Source: Wocania_A spongiicola (GTDB lineage: Bacteria; Bacteroidota; Bacteroidia; Flavobacteriales; Flavobacteriaceae). From it: a DNA stretch of 64,000 bases. The position numbers and the translations under genes were made by a program. The stretch lies in the NCBI RefSeq assembly GCF_023502325.1, contig NZ_JAMFLZ010000010.1:38933-102932 (forward strand), read 5' to 3'. The notes beneath the pieces are model-generated. The model was not told where the DNA came from. It did no database searches and was given only the letters and a program-made list of their open reading frames with translations. This document shows, piece after piece, positions 26,361-34,752 of this stretch; the first letter of the stretch is position 1; each line of letters begins with the position of its first letter.

Positions 26361-27476
26361 ATGCGAATTATAAAAATTTTAAGTTTAGCTTTTTTAATAA
26401 GCTTAACATCTTGCAAGGCACAATACCCAAATCTTGAAGACGGAATGTATGCTGAATTTGTAACCACAAAAGGTGTTATGGTAGCCAAATTAAATTATAA
26501 AAAAGCTCCAATTACAGTAGCAAACTTTGTATCGTTGGCAGAAGGTACTAATACCATGGTAGATAGTTTATATAGAGAAAAGAAATTTTACAATGGTCTT
26601 ATTTTTCATCGTGTTATGGATAAATTCATGATTCAAGGTGGAGACCCATTAGGCACTGGAGCTGGGAGTCCAGGTTATAAATTTAATGACGAATTTCATC
26701 CCGATTTAAAGCATGATACGCTAGGTATTTTATCAATGGCAAACCCTGGCCCAAACTCAAACGGAAGTCAGTTTTTTATAACCGAAGTTCCGAAACCACA
26801 TTTAGATAATAGACATAGTGTTTTTGGCGAATTAGTTTTAGGTGCAGATATTCTTGATACAATATCAAAAGTTAAAGTTGATTCTAGAAATAAGCCTATA
26901 GAAGCTGTTGTAATAGATGAATTAAATATTATTAGAAAAGGAAAAGAAGCTAAAAAATTTGATGCGCCTAAAATTTTTATTAACCATTTTGCAGAGGTCG
27001 ATCGTTTAGAAAAAGAGAAAAAAGCTAAAGCCGAAGCTATTATAAAAGCATCAAAAGAAAAATTTAATAAGCAACAAGAAAAAGCAATTACATTACCATC
27101 AGGCTTACAATATACTATAACAAAGAAAGGCAATGGGGAAAAATTAAAAGAAACTCATAAAGTTTTAACAGATTACGCTGTTTATTTTGAAAACGGTAAA
27201 TTACTAGAAACAAGTAGTTTAAAAATTGCTGAAGCGCTAGATGCTGTAAACGAAAAACGCAAATTAGCAGATCAATACCAACCACTAACAGCTAATTTAA
27301 GTCCGAATGCAAGAATGATTTCTGGTTTTAAAGAAGGTTTACAACAACTCAATGTTGGAGATCAAGCGACTTTATTTATTCCTTATCATTTGGCTTATGG
27401 CGAAGCAGGAAACCGAGGTATTCCGCCCAAATCTAATATTATATTTGAAGTTGAAATTTTAGAAATTGTTAAATAA
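26361..27476 (+). CDS. Dual-family immunophilin lipoprotein: cyclophilin plus FKBP domains
   Basis: This 371-residue lipoprotein (LISLTSC lipobox) carries a cyclophilin-type PPIase domain at about residues 25-195 (FHRVMDKFMIQGGDP, FNDEFHPDLKHD, NGSQFFIT, HSVFGELVLG). A charged coiled linker of some 55 residues rich in Lys and Glu follows, then an FKBP domain at about 250-371 (LTDYAVYFENGKLL, MISGFKEGLQQLNVGDQATLFIP, GNRGIPPKSNIIFEVEI). Cyclophilin-FKBP fusions of this order are known in flavobacteria. It should assist folding of proteins in the periplasm. It is 7 nt after gldI, so two PPIases are made from one transcript. Confidence 0.92.
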   Translation: MRIIKILSLAFLISLTSCKAQYPNLEDGMYAEFVTTKGVMVAKLNYKKAPITVANFVSLAEGTNTMVDSLYREKKFYNGLIFHRVMDKFMIQGGDPLGTGAGSPGYKFNDEFHPDLKHDTLGILSMANPGPNSNGSQFFITEVPKPHLDNRHSVFGELVLGADILDTISKVKVDSRNKPIEAVVIDELNIIRKGKEAKKFDAPKIFINHFAEVDRLEKEKKAKAEAIIKASKEKFNKQQEKAITLPSGLQYTITKKGNGEKLKETHKVLTDYAVYFENGKLLETSSLKIAEALDAVNEKRKLADQYQPLTANLSPNARMISGFKEGLQQLNVGDQATLFIPYHLAYGEAGNRGIPPKSNIIFEVEILEIVK

Positions 27477-27527
27477 TCACTCAAAACGTATAGCAAACCT
27501 TATATTTACGCTTTAAAACATAAGCAT

Positions 27528-28475
27528 ATGCATCTTTTAAAATTTGATTGGAACCCTATAACAGGAATTGATATAGTTGGTAATTTTAAGCTTCATTTTT
27601 ACAGCTTAATGTGGGTTGTTGCTTTTGTAACTGGTTGGTACATTATGAAACGTATTTTTACTAAAGAAAAAGTATCACTATCCTATTTAGACCCCTTATT
27701 TATTTATACCGTTTTCGCCACCATGCTTGGGGCACGTTTGGGGCATGTTTTATTTTATCAATCTGAATTAATAACTCAAGACTTTTTCAGTATTTTTCTC
27801 CCTTTTAAATTTAAAGGCGGCTTTGAATTTACAGGTTTTCAGGGATTAGCAAGCCATGGTGCTGCTATTGGTATTATTATAGGGATGTACTTATATCGAA
27901 AAAAATACAACTACAAATCATTACTTTGGATTTTAGATCGTGTAGTTATTTCTGTTGCTTCTGGTGCCGTTTTTATTAGGATTGGAAACTTTATAAATTC
28001 TGAAATTATTGGAAGAGTAGTCGAATCTAAAGATTTTTCATTAGGTGTACGCTTTATTCAAGATTATTATGGCGGTCCAAATCAAAGAAGAGACATAACA
28101 CAATTAACCGGTATTAAAGATGTACAAAAAGCATATAATGCAGTTACAGATAACCCACAGTTTGCTGAATTGTTAAATGAAGTACCGTACAGGCACCCAG
28201 CTCAATTATACGAATCGTTTTGTTATATTTTTGTATTTTTAATTTTATGGTATTTCTATTTAAAAACACCAAAAAGAGACCAGACTGGGTTTTTATTTGG
28301 TTTGTTTTTAATTTTACTTTGGACTGTTCGCTTTTTTGTAGAGTTTGTAAAAGAACCTCAAAATAAGGAACGAGCAGAATGGGTGTTAAATACCGGACAA
28401 TGGTTAAGTATTCCGTTTATACTTATAGGTTTATATTTTATGTTTATTTACAAACCAAAAACTAATACTAAATAA
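27528..28475 (+). CDS. lgt: Prolipoprotein diacylglyceryl transferase
   Basis: This 315-residue polytopic protein has the Lgt signatures MLGARLGHVLFYQ, the LASHGAAIGII segment (conserved His), RIGNFINSEIIGR, and RHPAQLYESF. It transfers diacylglycerol from phosphatidylglycerol onto the lipobox cysteine of prolipoproteins in the inner membrane. It fits the many lipoproteins in this window, including gldI and the immunophilin immediately upstream. An insertion between the GRV and RHPAQLYE boxes (about residues 170-220) is longer than in E. coli. The DUF192 gene follows after 1 nt. Confidence 0.96.
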   Translation: MHLLKFDWNPITGIDIVGNFKLHFYSLMWVVAFVTGWYIMKRIFTKEKVSLSYLDPLFIYTVFATMLGARLGHVLFYQSELITQDFFSIFLPFKFKGGFEFTGFQGLASHGAAIGIIIGMYLYRKKYNYKSLLWILDRVVISVASGAVFIRIGNFINSEIIGRVVESKDFSLGVRFIQDYYGGPNQRRDITQLTGIKDVQKAYNAVTDNPQFAELLNEVPYRHPAQLYESFCYIFVFLILWYFYLKTPKRDQTGFLFGLFLILLWTVRFFVEFVKEPQNKERAEWVLNTGQWLSIPFILIGLYFMFIYKPKTNTK

Positions 28476-28476
28476 A

Positions 28477-28962
28477 ATGCTTTTTAAGTATTCTAAATTA
28501 CTTCTTATATTATTAATTTCGGCAAGTATATTATCTTGTAAAGAAGATAAAAAAGTTATAAAACAAACTGAAGTTCCTTTTACTAAAGAAGGTGAGCTAA
28601 CGCTTTATAAAACAACTACAGATTCAACAAAAGTAGTTATAGATATAGAAATTGCTGATACTGAATATGAAACCCAAACAGGTTTGATGTATAGAAATTC
28701 TATGAAAAACAACCAAGGCATGTTGTTTGTTTTTGATGATGTTAGCGAACGTTCTTTTTATATGAAGAACACAAAAATTCCGTTAGATTTAATTTTTATT
28801 AATGATAGCAAAACTATTGTTAGTTTTCAAAAAAACGCAAAACCTTTTGATGAAAATTCATTACCGTCAAATTCACCTGCAAAATATGTTTTAGAGGTTA
28901 ATGCAGGTTTAGTTGATACTTGGAAACTTTCAGTAGGTGATAGCATAGGTTACACTAAATGA
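28477..28962 (+). CDS. DUF192 family lipoprotein
   Basis: This 161-residue protein has a lipoprotein signal (LISASILSC) and a DUF192 core: DTEYETQTGLMYRNSM, GMLFVFDD, RSFYMKNTKIPLDLIFIN and AKYVLEVNAGLVD. The family forms a small beta-barrel with conserved Met, Arg and Pro residues; no function is established. It is 1 nt after lgt and shares its stop region with the next start (ATGA), so lgt, this gene and the VOC gene are likely co-translated. Confidence 0.88.
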   Translation: MLFKYSKLLLILLISASILSCKEDKKVIKQTEVPFTKEGELTLYKTTTDSTKVVIDIEIADTEYETQTGLMYRNSMKNNQGMLFVFDDVSERSFYMKNTKIPLDLIFINDSKTIVSFQKNAKPFDENSLPSNSPAKYVLEVNAGLVDTWKLSVGDSIGYTK

Positions 28963-29321
28963 ATACAGACTTATTAAATATCTCACCCGTATTACCATCA
29001 TCTCATATTGATAGAGATGTAACTTGGTATATTGATAACGTTGGTTTTACTTTAGTACATAAGGATAGTATGTATGCAGTTTTAAAACGGGATAAGCTTT
29101 ATATTCATTTACAATGGCATGCTAACACTGATGATGACCCATTACTTGGTGGATCTGTTATTAAAATATTTGTAAAAAACATTCAGCCTCTTTTTGATGA
29201 ATTTGTAAAACGCGGTACAGTAAACAAAAATAAATTACGACTTAAAACCGATTGGGGTACAAATGAATTTGGATTTTACGATTTGAATAACAATGCTATC
29301 TTTTTTGTAGAAGACATATAA
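28959..29321 (+). CDS. VOC superfamily (glyoxalase/bleomycin-resistance-like) protein
   Basis: This 120-residue protein has the beta-alpha-beta-beta-beta fold pattern of one VOC module pair: ISPVLPSSHIDRDVTWYID, LKRDKLYIHLQWH (metal-ligand-like His) and the terminal WGTNEFGFYDLNNNAIFFVE (Glu). It resembles bleomycin-resistance-type binding proteins, but a substrate or resistance function cannot be inferred. The ATG overlaps the stop of DUF192 in an ATGA arrangement. Confidence 0.8.
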   Translation: MNTDLLNISPVLPSSHIDRDVTWYIDNVGFTLVHKDSMYAVLKRDKLYIHLQWHANTDDDPLLGGSVIKIFVKNIQPLFDEFVKRGTVNKNKLRLKTDWGTNEFGFYDLNNNAIFFVEDI

Positions 29322-29419
29322 AAAATACAAATGTTCAGTATTTTGGTAAAGCTTGACTTTATTAGAAAAAATTTCCAAATTCGTTTTGAAGCTGATATAG
29401 AACATTAAAACCAAACCAT

Positions 29420-29710
29420 ATGATTTTACAGATTATTAAATTAAAATCCTCTCTTCCAGAAAAAGAACTTTTAATTAGGGCAAAGGAACGACAACCTCAG
29501 TTCGAAGCGATCCCAGGGCTTTTACAAAAATACTATGTAAAAACTGGTCAGCCTGATCAATATGGTGGAATATACATTTGGGATTCTCAAGAATCACTTA
29601 ATGCATATCGAGAGTCTGATTTAGCAAAAAGTATTCCTGAAGCTTACGAAATTATTGAAGCTCCAGATATTGAGATTATGGATATTCTTTTTCAGTTAAG
29701 AAACAAATAA
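29420..29710 (+). CDS. Small dimeric alpha/beta-barrel protein (YdhR/ABM-like monooxygenase fold)
   Basis: This 96-residue protein begins MILQIIKLKSSLPEKEL, continues FEAIPGLLQKYYVK and GGIYIWDSQESLNAYRES, and ends with IEIMDILFQL. This is the pattern of the ferredoxin-like ABM/YdhR family, whose members include putative monooxygenases and small-molecule binding dimers. It lies 98 nt after the VOC gene, so it may be separately transcribed, and a terminator follows. The substrate is unknown. Confidence 0.75.
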   Translation: MILQIIKLKSSLPEKELLIRAKERQPQFEAIPGLLQKYYVKTGQPDQYGGIYIWDSQESLNAYRESDLAKSIPEAYEIIEAPDIEIMDILFQLRNK

Positions 29711-29742
29711 GTTACTTATTATAAATAACATGTTTTCAATAA

Positions 29743-29771
29743 AAAAGCCTATCAAATACATGATAGGCTTT
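29743..29771. terminator. Bidirectional terminator between the ABM-like gene and secDF
   Basis: 11-bp stem AAAGCCTATCA (29744-29754) with TGATAGGCTTT (29761-29771). The T-run is stronger on the minus strand, so it mainly serves secDF. Its 9-bp core is the same as the hairpin at 23931-23954. Confidence 0.75.
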
Positions 29772-29794
29772 CCAATTAAAGAAAAAAATTTGAG

Positions 29795-32779
29795 TTAGTC
29801 TTTCTTCTTTTTTCCTTCCAATTTATTTACTGTATCATACATTATTGGTGTTGCAATAAATAGAGACGAATACGTACCTACTATTACACCTACAATTAAG
29901 GCAAACATAAAGCCTCTAATTGAATCTCCACCAAAAATGAAGATAGCTAATAATACTACTAACGTTGTTAATGATGTATTTAGTGTTCTACTTAGTGTAC
30001 TACTTAATGAAACATTAACAACTTTATTAAATTCCCAAGAAGTATGTTCATTAAAGAACTCACGAATTCTATCGAATACTACCACCGTATCATTTAACGA
30101 ATAACCAATAACGGTTAGTATTGCGGCTATAAATGCTTGATCTATTTCCATACTGAATGGCATAAACTTATACGTTAATGAGAATACACCTAATACAATT
30201 AATACATCATGGAAAACCGCTGCTACTGCACCAAGCGAGTATTGCCATCTTTTAAAACGCATTAAAATATAAAGGAATACTACAATTAATGACCCTAAAA
30301 TAGCCCAGAATGATGCTTGCTTAATATCATCGGCAATGGTAGGACTTACTTTGTAGTACTTCATTAAACCTACAGTTTTTGTATCGGCGTCGCTAATAAA
30401 ATCTTCATAAGAGACTCCGTCTAAATGTGGCACTAATGCAGTGTATAATGATTTTCTTAATTCTTCATCAACTTCAGCACCTGTTTCATTTACTTTATAT
30501 TTTGTTGTGATTTTCAATTGATTAGCATCTCCAAAAGTTTTAGCATCTGCACTACCAAAAACATCTGATAATGTCGATGTAATTTCTGAAGCACTAACAT
30601 CTTGAGCAAAACGGACTTGGTAAGTTCTACCTCCAACAAAATCGACTCCTTGATCTAAACTATTTGTAAATAATGACCCTAAGCTTAATAAAATAAAAAC
30701 TCCAGAAATAGTATAAGCCACTTTACGTTTCTTTAAAAATTCGATACTTATATTTCTAAATAATTTTTTAGTAAGTGCCGTAGAGAAATCTAACTTACCT
30801 CCTTTGTTTACATACCAATCTACCAATAATCTTGTTATGAAGATTGCTGTAAATAATGACGTACCAATACCTATTAATAAAGTTGTAGCAAAACCTTTAA
30901 TAGGTCCTGTTCCAAAAATGAATAATATTAATGCTGTTAAGCCTGTAGTAATATTAGCATCTAAAATAGATGATAGTGCATTACTAAATCCGTCTTGAAT
31001 AGCTTCTTTTTGACCTTTCCCTTTAACTAATTCTTCTCGAATACGCTCGAAAATAAGTACGTTAGCATCGACCGACATACCTATAGTTAAAACAATACCG
31101 GCTATACCTGGCAATGTTAATACAGCTCCTAAACCTGATAATATACCAAAGATTAACAAGATATTTAATATCATGGCTAAGTCCGCAAATCCACCAGCTT
31201 TTCCGTAATAGAAAATCATCCATATTAATACTAAAGCCAAAGCTATCATAAACGACATCGTACCACTATCGATAGCTTCTTGACCTAATGAAGGCCCTAC
31301 CACTTCACTTTGAATAATATCTGCTGATGCTGGTAATTTACCAGCTCTTAAAACATTCGCTAAATCTATAGCTTCGTTTAATGTAAAATCTCCTGAGATT
31401 GAAGAGCTTCCTCCTGCAATTGGACCTGTTGTAACTCCTGGAGCAGAATACACAATATCATCTAATACAATTGCTATATTACTACCTTGATTAAAGGCCT
31501 CTCCAGTCATTTCTTCCCATACCTTAGCACCTTTAGCATTCATCTGCATAGATACTTCAGATTTTCCTGTTGGTCCAAATTGGTTACGTGCATCTGTAAC
31601 TACCGCTCCACTCAATTGAGGAATATTATCCCTATTTCCTACTAAAGCGTATAAATCTATAAGTTCACTATCTTTATCTGGTTTACCAAAAGCAAATTTC
31701 GCATAACGCTGTTCCGCAGGCAATAAAGCTCTAACTTGTGGTAAACTTAAATAGTTAAAAACAGTTTCTTTATCTTTTAATTCAAAACGTGCTATTACTG
31801 GACCGCCTTGGTAACCTTGACCTTTAATTAAATCGAATAACGGATTTACTGTTGCAACTGTAGTTGAATCGGTCTCTGCTTCACCTAAAAGTGCATCAAT
31901 TTGTGAATCTTCAGCATTTTCTTCATCTTGAGATTCAGCTTTTTCAGGGGCCTCATCAACTTTAACAATATCTTTTAAAACATCATTAGCTTGCACTAAA
32001 AATGGAAAAAACTGTTCGCCTTTATAAGTATCCCAAAATTCTAATTGTGCTGTACTTTGTAATAATCCTGTAGCACGCTCAACATCTTTAACACCTGGTA
32101 ATTCTACTAAAATACGACCAGATGTTCCTAAACGCTGAATGTTTGGTGAAGTTACTCCAAATTCATCAATACGTTTACGTAAAACTTCAAAAGCAGATAC
32201 AATAGATTCATCAATTTTTGTTTCTATGATGCCTTTAACCTCATCATCACTCATGCTTCCGTCAATTTCACCATCTAATGCTTTGGTATAAAATATATCT
32301 GGAGATGCTAATTTGGTATCACCTTTAATAGCATCAAATGCCACGAAGAAATCTTCTAAATATGTGTTTTGACTGTTTTTTTGAATTTTAGCAGCATTAT
32401 CTAGCGCTTGATTAAAAACAGGGTCTTTAGTATTATTTGCTAATCCTTTTAAAATATCTTTAACCGATACTTGTAATATAACATTAATACCTCCTTTTAA
32501 ATCTAAACCTAGATTCATAGCTTTTTGCTTCACTTCGTTATAAGTGAACTTTGCAATACCTATATTAAAAACGGTATCAGTAGCTATTGACTCTAAATAA
32601 TTTGCTTCTTCAATACTTCTTAAGGCTCTGTAGCCTTCTTCAGTATCTGCTATTTTATTTATAGCAATTTCTTGAGCATTGCTCTCTATTTGGTTTGCCT
32701 TAAATGTAAACGATAACTGATAAATACTTACCAAACCGAATAACAAAGCAAATAATTTTACTAATCCTTTATTTTGCAT
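29795..32779 (-). CDS. secDF: Protein translocase SecDF (fused SecD and SecF)
   Basis: This 994-residue fused SecD-SecF has an N-terminal membrane helix and SecD motif LGLDLKGGINVILQV. A large periplasmic P1 domain follows, with FEVLRKRIDEFGV and VELPGVKDVERATGLL, then VLRAGKLPAS and the TM4-6 block with LTIGMSVDANVLIFERIREE. The SecF half begins at about residue 680 (GVDFVGGRTYQVRF) and has DTVVVFDRIREFF. Using the proton-motive force, it helps proteins leave the Sec channel on the periplasmic side. Fused SecDF of this length is standard in Bacteroidetes. An acidic insert (about residues 280-310, PEKAESQDEENAEDSQ) interrupts the P1 domain. Confidence 0.97.
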   Translation of the reverse strand: MQNKGLVKLFALLFGLVSIYQLSFTFKANQIESNAQEIAINKIADTEEGYRALRSIEEANYLESIATDTVFNIGIAKFTYNEVKQKAMNLGLDLKGGINVILQVSVKDILKGLANNTKDPVFNQALDNAAKIQKNSQNTYLEDFFVAFDAIKGDTKLASPDIFYTKALDGEIDGSMSDDEVKGIIETKIDESIVSAFEVLRKRIDEFGVTSPNIQRLGTSGRILVELPGVKDVERATGLLQSTAQLEFWDTYKGEQFFPFLVQANDVLKDIVKVDEAPEKAESQDEENAEDSQIDALLGEAETDSTTVATVNPLFDLIKGQGYQGGPVIARFELKDKETVFNYLSLPQVRALLPAEQRYAKFAFGKPDKDSELIDLYALVGNRDNIPQLSGAVVTDARNQFGPTGKSEVSMQMNAKGAKVWEEMTGEAFNQGSNIAIVLDDIVYSAPGVTTGPIAGGSSSISGDFTLNEAIDLANVLRAGKLPASADIIQSEVVGPSLGQEAIDSGTMSFMIALALVLIWMIFYYGKAGGFADLAMILNILLIFGILSGLGAVLTLPGIAGIVLTIGMSVDANVLIFERIREELVKGKGQKEAIQDGFSNALSSILDANITTGLTALILFIFGTGPIKGFATTLLIGIGTSLFTAIFITRLLVDWYVNKGGKLDFSTALTKKLFRNISIEFLKKRKVAYTISGVFILLSLGSLFTNSLDQGVDFVGGRTYQVRFAQDVSASEITSTLSDVFGSADAKTFGDANQLKITTKYKVNETGAEVDEELRKSLYTALVPHLDGVSYEDFISDADTKTVGLMKYYKVSPTIADDIKQASFWAILGSLIVVFLYILMRFKRWQYSLGAVAAVFHDVLIVLGVFSLTYKFMPFSMEIDQAFIAAILTVIGYSLNDTVVVFDRIREFFNEHTSWEFNKVVNVSLSSTLSRTLNTSLTTLVVLLAIFIFGGDSIRGFMFALIVGVIVGTYSSLFIATPIMYDTVNKLEGKKKKD

Positions 32780-32814
32780 TTTGTGTTTTTTGTGTCAAAT
32801 TTTTTAAAAGCGAG

Positions 32815-32822
32815 CAAATATA
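32815..32822 (-). promoter_or_regulatory. Candidate minus-7 box of secDF
   Basis: On the minus strand TATATTTG, an exact TAnnTTTG match, 36 nt upstream of the secDF ATG. No clear TTG at the proper distance. Confidence 0.5.
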
Positions 32823-32931
32823 AAATTTACTGCATGATTTGACTATTTTTATGGTTAAAATTTTTATAGCTTTTTGATACTGAAACAAGTTCAGCACAGG
32901 TTGATAATAAAAGCTAACTTACTTGAATTGA

Positions 32932-33543
32932 CTAAACTAATGGTCCTGCTCTGACCTCAGGTATTTTGCGTGAAGTTTTATCTATTGCTATTGCAATATT
33001 ATAATATGTTTTATAAGTAACTTTTACAATGCTTTCATTAATTTCTAAAGTATTAAAAAAGGCATGTGTATTAGGTTTGGCAAGCCTATTACTTTCAGGT
33101 TTTAGCTTGACAACAGAAATACCATTTAAATCCCATTCCGTATCACTTCCATTTTGAATTTCATAGACATCAAGGTTGTAAGAGATTGTGTTTTCATCAA
33201 AAGGAAGTTTTGAAGGTTCTTCGTCCTGGTTTATAAAAGCAGAAACTAGTCCTATTTTTTCCTTTGAAAAAATTTCCTTAATACTCGCAACATCGGCATC
33301 GCTATAATAGGTAATTGTTAGTTTTCCGTTTTCTGTTTCATTTACTTCTATGTTACTAACACCTATGTCTTGCAATTGCTTTTTCACAATAGCAATAGTC
33401 TTTTGGGTGTCTTCTGATGTTATAGAAGTATTAGTAAACTGTAAAACAATTTCTTGATTTGGTACGGCAATTTGCTGCTGACAAACAACACCAAATAGGG
33501 AAAGAATAATAATTAAAGTACTTATGTACCATTTTGCTTTCAT
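32932..33543 (-). CDS. Secreted protein resembling an isolated SecD periplasmic (P1-like) domain
   Basis: This 203-residue protein has an N-terminal hydrophobic signal (ISTLIIILSLFGVVC) and no other membrane segment. Three pieces follow the order of SecD: EIVLQFTNTSIT (compare GINVILQV), VKKQLQDIGVSNIEV with GKLTITYYSDADVASIKEIF (compare LRKRIDEFGV with ILVELPGVKDVERATGLL), and a final IAIAIDKTSRKIPEV (compare IAIVLDDIVYSAPGV). I infer a stand-alone SecD-P1-like domain without the membrane part. It lies downstream of mdh and upstream of secDF on the same strand, with a terminator between it and mdh. Whether the Cys at the end of the signal is lipidated is unclear. Function unproven. Confidence 0.6.
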   Translation of the reverse strand: MKAKWYISTLIIILSLFGVVCQQQIAVPNQEIVLQFTNTSITSEDTQKTIAIVKKQLQDIGVSNIEVNETENGKLTITYYSDADVASIKEIFSKEKIGLVSAFINQDEEPSKLPFDENTISYNLDVYEIQNGSDTEWDLNGISVVKLKPESNRLAKPNTHAFFNTLEINESIVKVTYKTYYNIAIAIDKTSRKIPEVRAGPLV

Positions 33544-33547
33544 GCGC

Positions 33548-33555
33548 CAAATATA
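33548..33555 (-). promoter_or_regulatory. Candidate minus-7 box very close to the start of the SecD-like gene
   Basis: TATATTTG on the minus strand, an exact TAnnTTTG match ending 4 nt before the ATG at 33543. If used, the transcript would begin at or near the start codon and would be leaderless. No minus-33 TTG was found, and the region overlaps the T-run of the mdh terminator. Confidence 0.35.
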
Positions 33556-33560
33556 AAAAA

Positions 33561-33586
33561 TAAAGACTGTATTTCTACAGTCTTTA
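33561..33586 (-). terminator. Intrinsic terminator of mdh
   Basis: Perfect 11-bp stem TAAAGACTGTA (33561-33571) with TACAGTCTTTA (33576-33586), 4-nt loop, followed on the minus strand by a T-run. Confidence 0.85.
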
Positions 33587-33616
33587 TAATAAAAATCTAT
33601 TTTGTATTATTGAATC

Positions 33617-34543
33617 TTACAACTCAAGTAGTCCGTTAGTTTTCTTAACCCCTTCTGCGCTTTCTTGCATATGTGTTTTTTCAGCATCACTCAACGGAAC
33701 GTCAACTATTTTCTCGATACCGTTTCTACCTAATATTACTGGTACACCAATACATAAATCATTTAAACCATATTCGCCTTCTAATAATGTTGAACATGGA
33801 AACATTTTCTTTTGGTCGCAAGCAATAGCTTGTACTAACCCTGAAACTGCTGCTCCTGGTGCATACCAAGCAGAAGTACCTAATAATTTAGTAAGTGTAG
33901 CTCCACCAACCTTAGTATCTTCCTTTACTTGATTTAATCGATCTTCACTTAAAAACTCAGATACTTTTACACTATTCCTTGCAGCTTGCGATGTTAATGG
34001 CACCATACCTTTATCACTATGTCCGCCAATTACCATACCATCTATGTCACTAATTGGAGCGCCTAAAGCTTCAGCTAATCTGTATTTAAAACGGGCAGAA
34101 TCTAAAGCGCCTCCCATTCCAATAATTCTGTTTTTTGCTAAATTTGTAGTTTTATGAACTAAATAAGTCATGGTATCCATTGGATTACTCACAACAATTA
34201 TAATGGTATTTGGAGAATGCTCAATTAAACTTGATGATACCGATTTTACAATACCAGCATTAATACCAATTAATTCCTCACGAGTCATTCCTGGCTTGCG
34301 TGGAATTCCTGAAGTAATTACACAAATATCACTACCTGCCGTTTTGCTATAATCATTTGTAATACCTGTAATTTTAGTGTCAAATCCGTTTAAAGATGCG
34401 CACTGCATTAAATCCATAGCTTTACCTTCGGCATAACCTTCTTTAATGTCTAACAAAACAACTTCTGAAGCGAAATTTTTAATAGCAATATACTCTGCAC
34501 AACTAGCACCTACTGCTCCTGCTCCAACTACTGTAACTTTCAT
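33617..34543 (-). CDS. mdh: Malate dehydrogenase (LDH-like type)
   Basis: This 308-residue enzyme has the N-terminal NAD motif GAGAVGASCAEYI, the substrate loop GIPRKPGMTREELI, the VVSNPMDTMTYL stretch, GMGGALDSARF and the catalytic His in IGGHSDKGMVPL. The Arg pattern in the mobile loop agrees with malate instead of lactate as substrate. It oxidises malate to oxaloacetate in the citric acid cycle. It is monocistronic, with a terminator just downstream and an exact minus-7 box about 115 nt upstream. Confidence 0.96.
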   Translation of the reverse strand: MKVTVVGAGAVGASCAEYIAIKNFASEVVLLDIKEGYAEGKAMDLMQCASLNGFDTKITGITNDYSKTAGSDICVITSGIPRKPGMTREELIGINAGIVKSVSSSLIEHSPNTIIIVVSNPMDTMTYLVHKTTNLAKNRIIGMGGALDSARFKYRLAEALGAPISDIDGMVIGGHSDKGMVPLTSQAARNSVKVSEFLSEDRLNQVKEDTKVGGATLTKLLGTSAWYAPGAAVSGLVQAIACDQKKMFPCSTLLEGEYGLNDLCIGVPVILGRNGIEKIVDVPLSDAEKTHMQESAEGVKKTNGLLEL

Positions 34544-34658
34544 AAGTTTATTTTTTTTAAATGATTTGTGATAAGTAATAAATTCTAATCAAAATTCACG
34601 TTTTTTATTAACTTAAAACATGACTTTTGTTTGTTTTACAACTATAAATTTTGGTTAG

Positions 34659-34666
34659 CAAAAGTA
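34659..34666 (-). promoter_or_regulatory. Candidate minus-7 box of mdh
   Basis: TACTTTTG on the minus strand, an exact TAnnTTTG match, about 116 nt upstream of the mdh ATG. No matching TTG was found, so the call is tentative. Confidence 0.4.
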
Positions 34667-34684
34667 TGAATTAAAATGCTTTAA

Positions 34685-34720
34685 ATGAAAAAAGTGCAAG
34701 ATTAAATCCTGCACTTTAAA
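34685..34720 (-). terminator. Terminator of the DUF6588 gene
   Basis: 8-bp stem AAAGTGCA (34691-34698) with TGCACTTT (34710-34717), possibly extended inward after one mismatch, with a T-run on the minus strand. Confidence 0.7.
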
Positions 34721-34752
34721 TTCAACTAACTAAAACTAAAATTAAAACAATA

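Noticed and set aside
23929..29771. Repeated hairpin AGCCTATCA...TGATAGGCT as a mobile repeat
   Set aside because: Both copies are ordinary terminators with different loops; two copies are insufficient for a repeat family.
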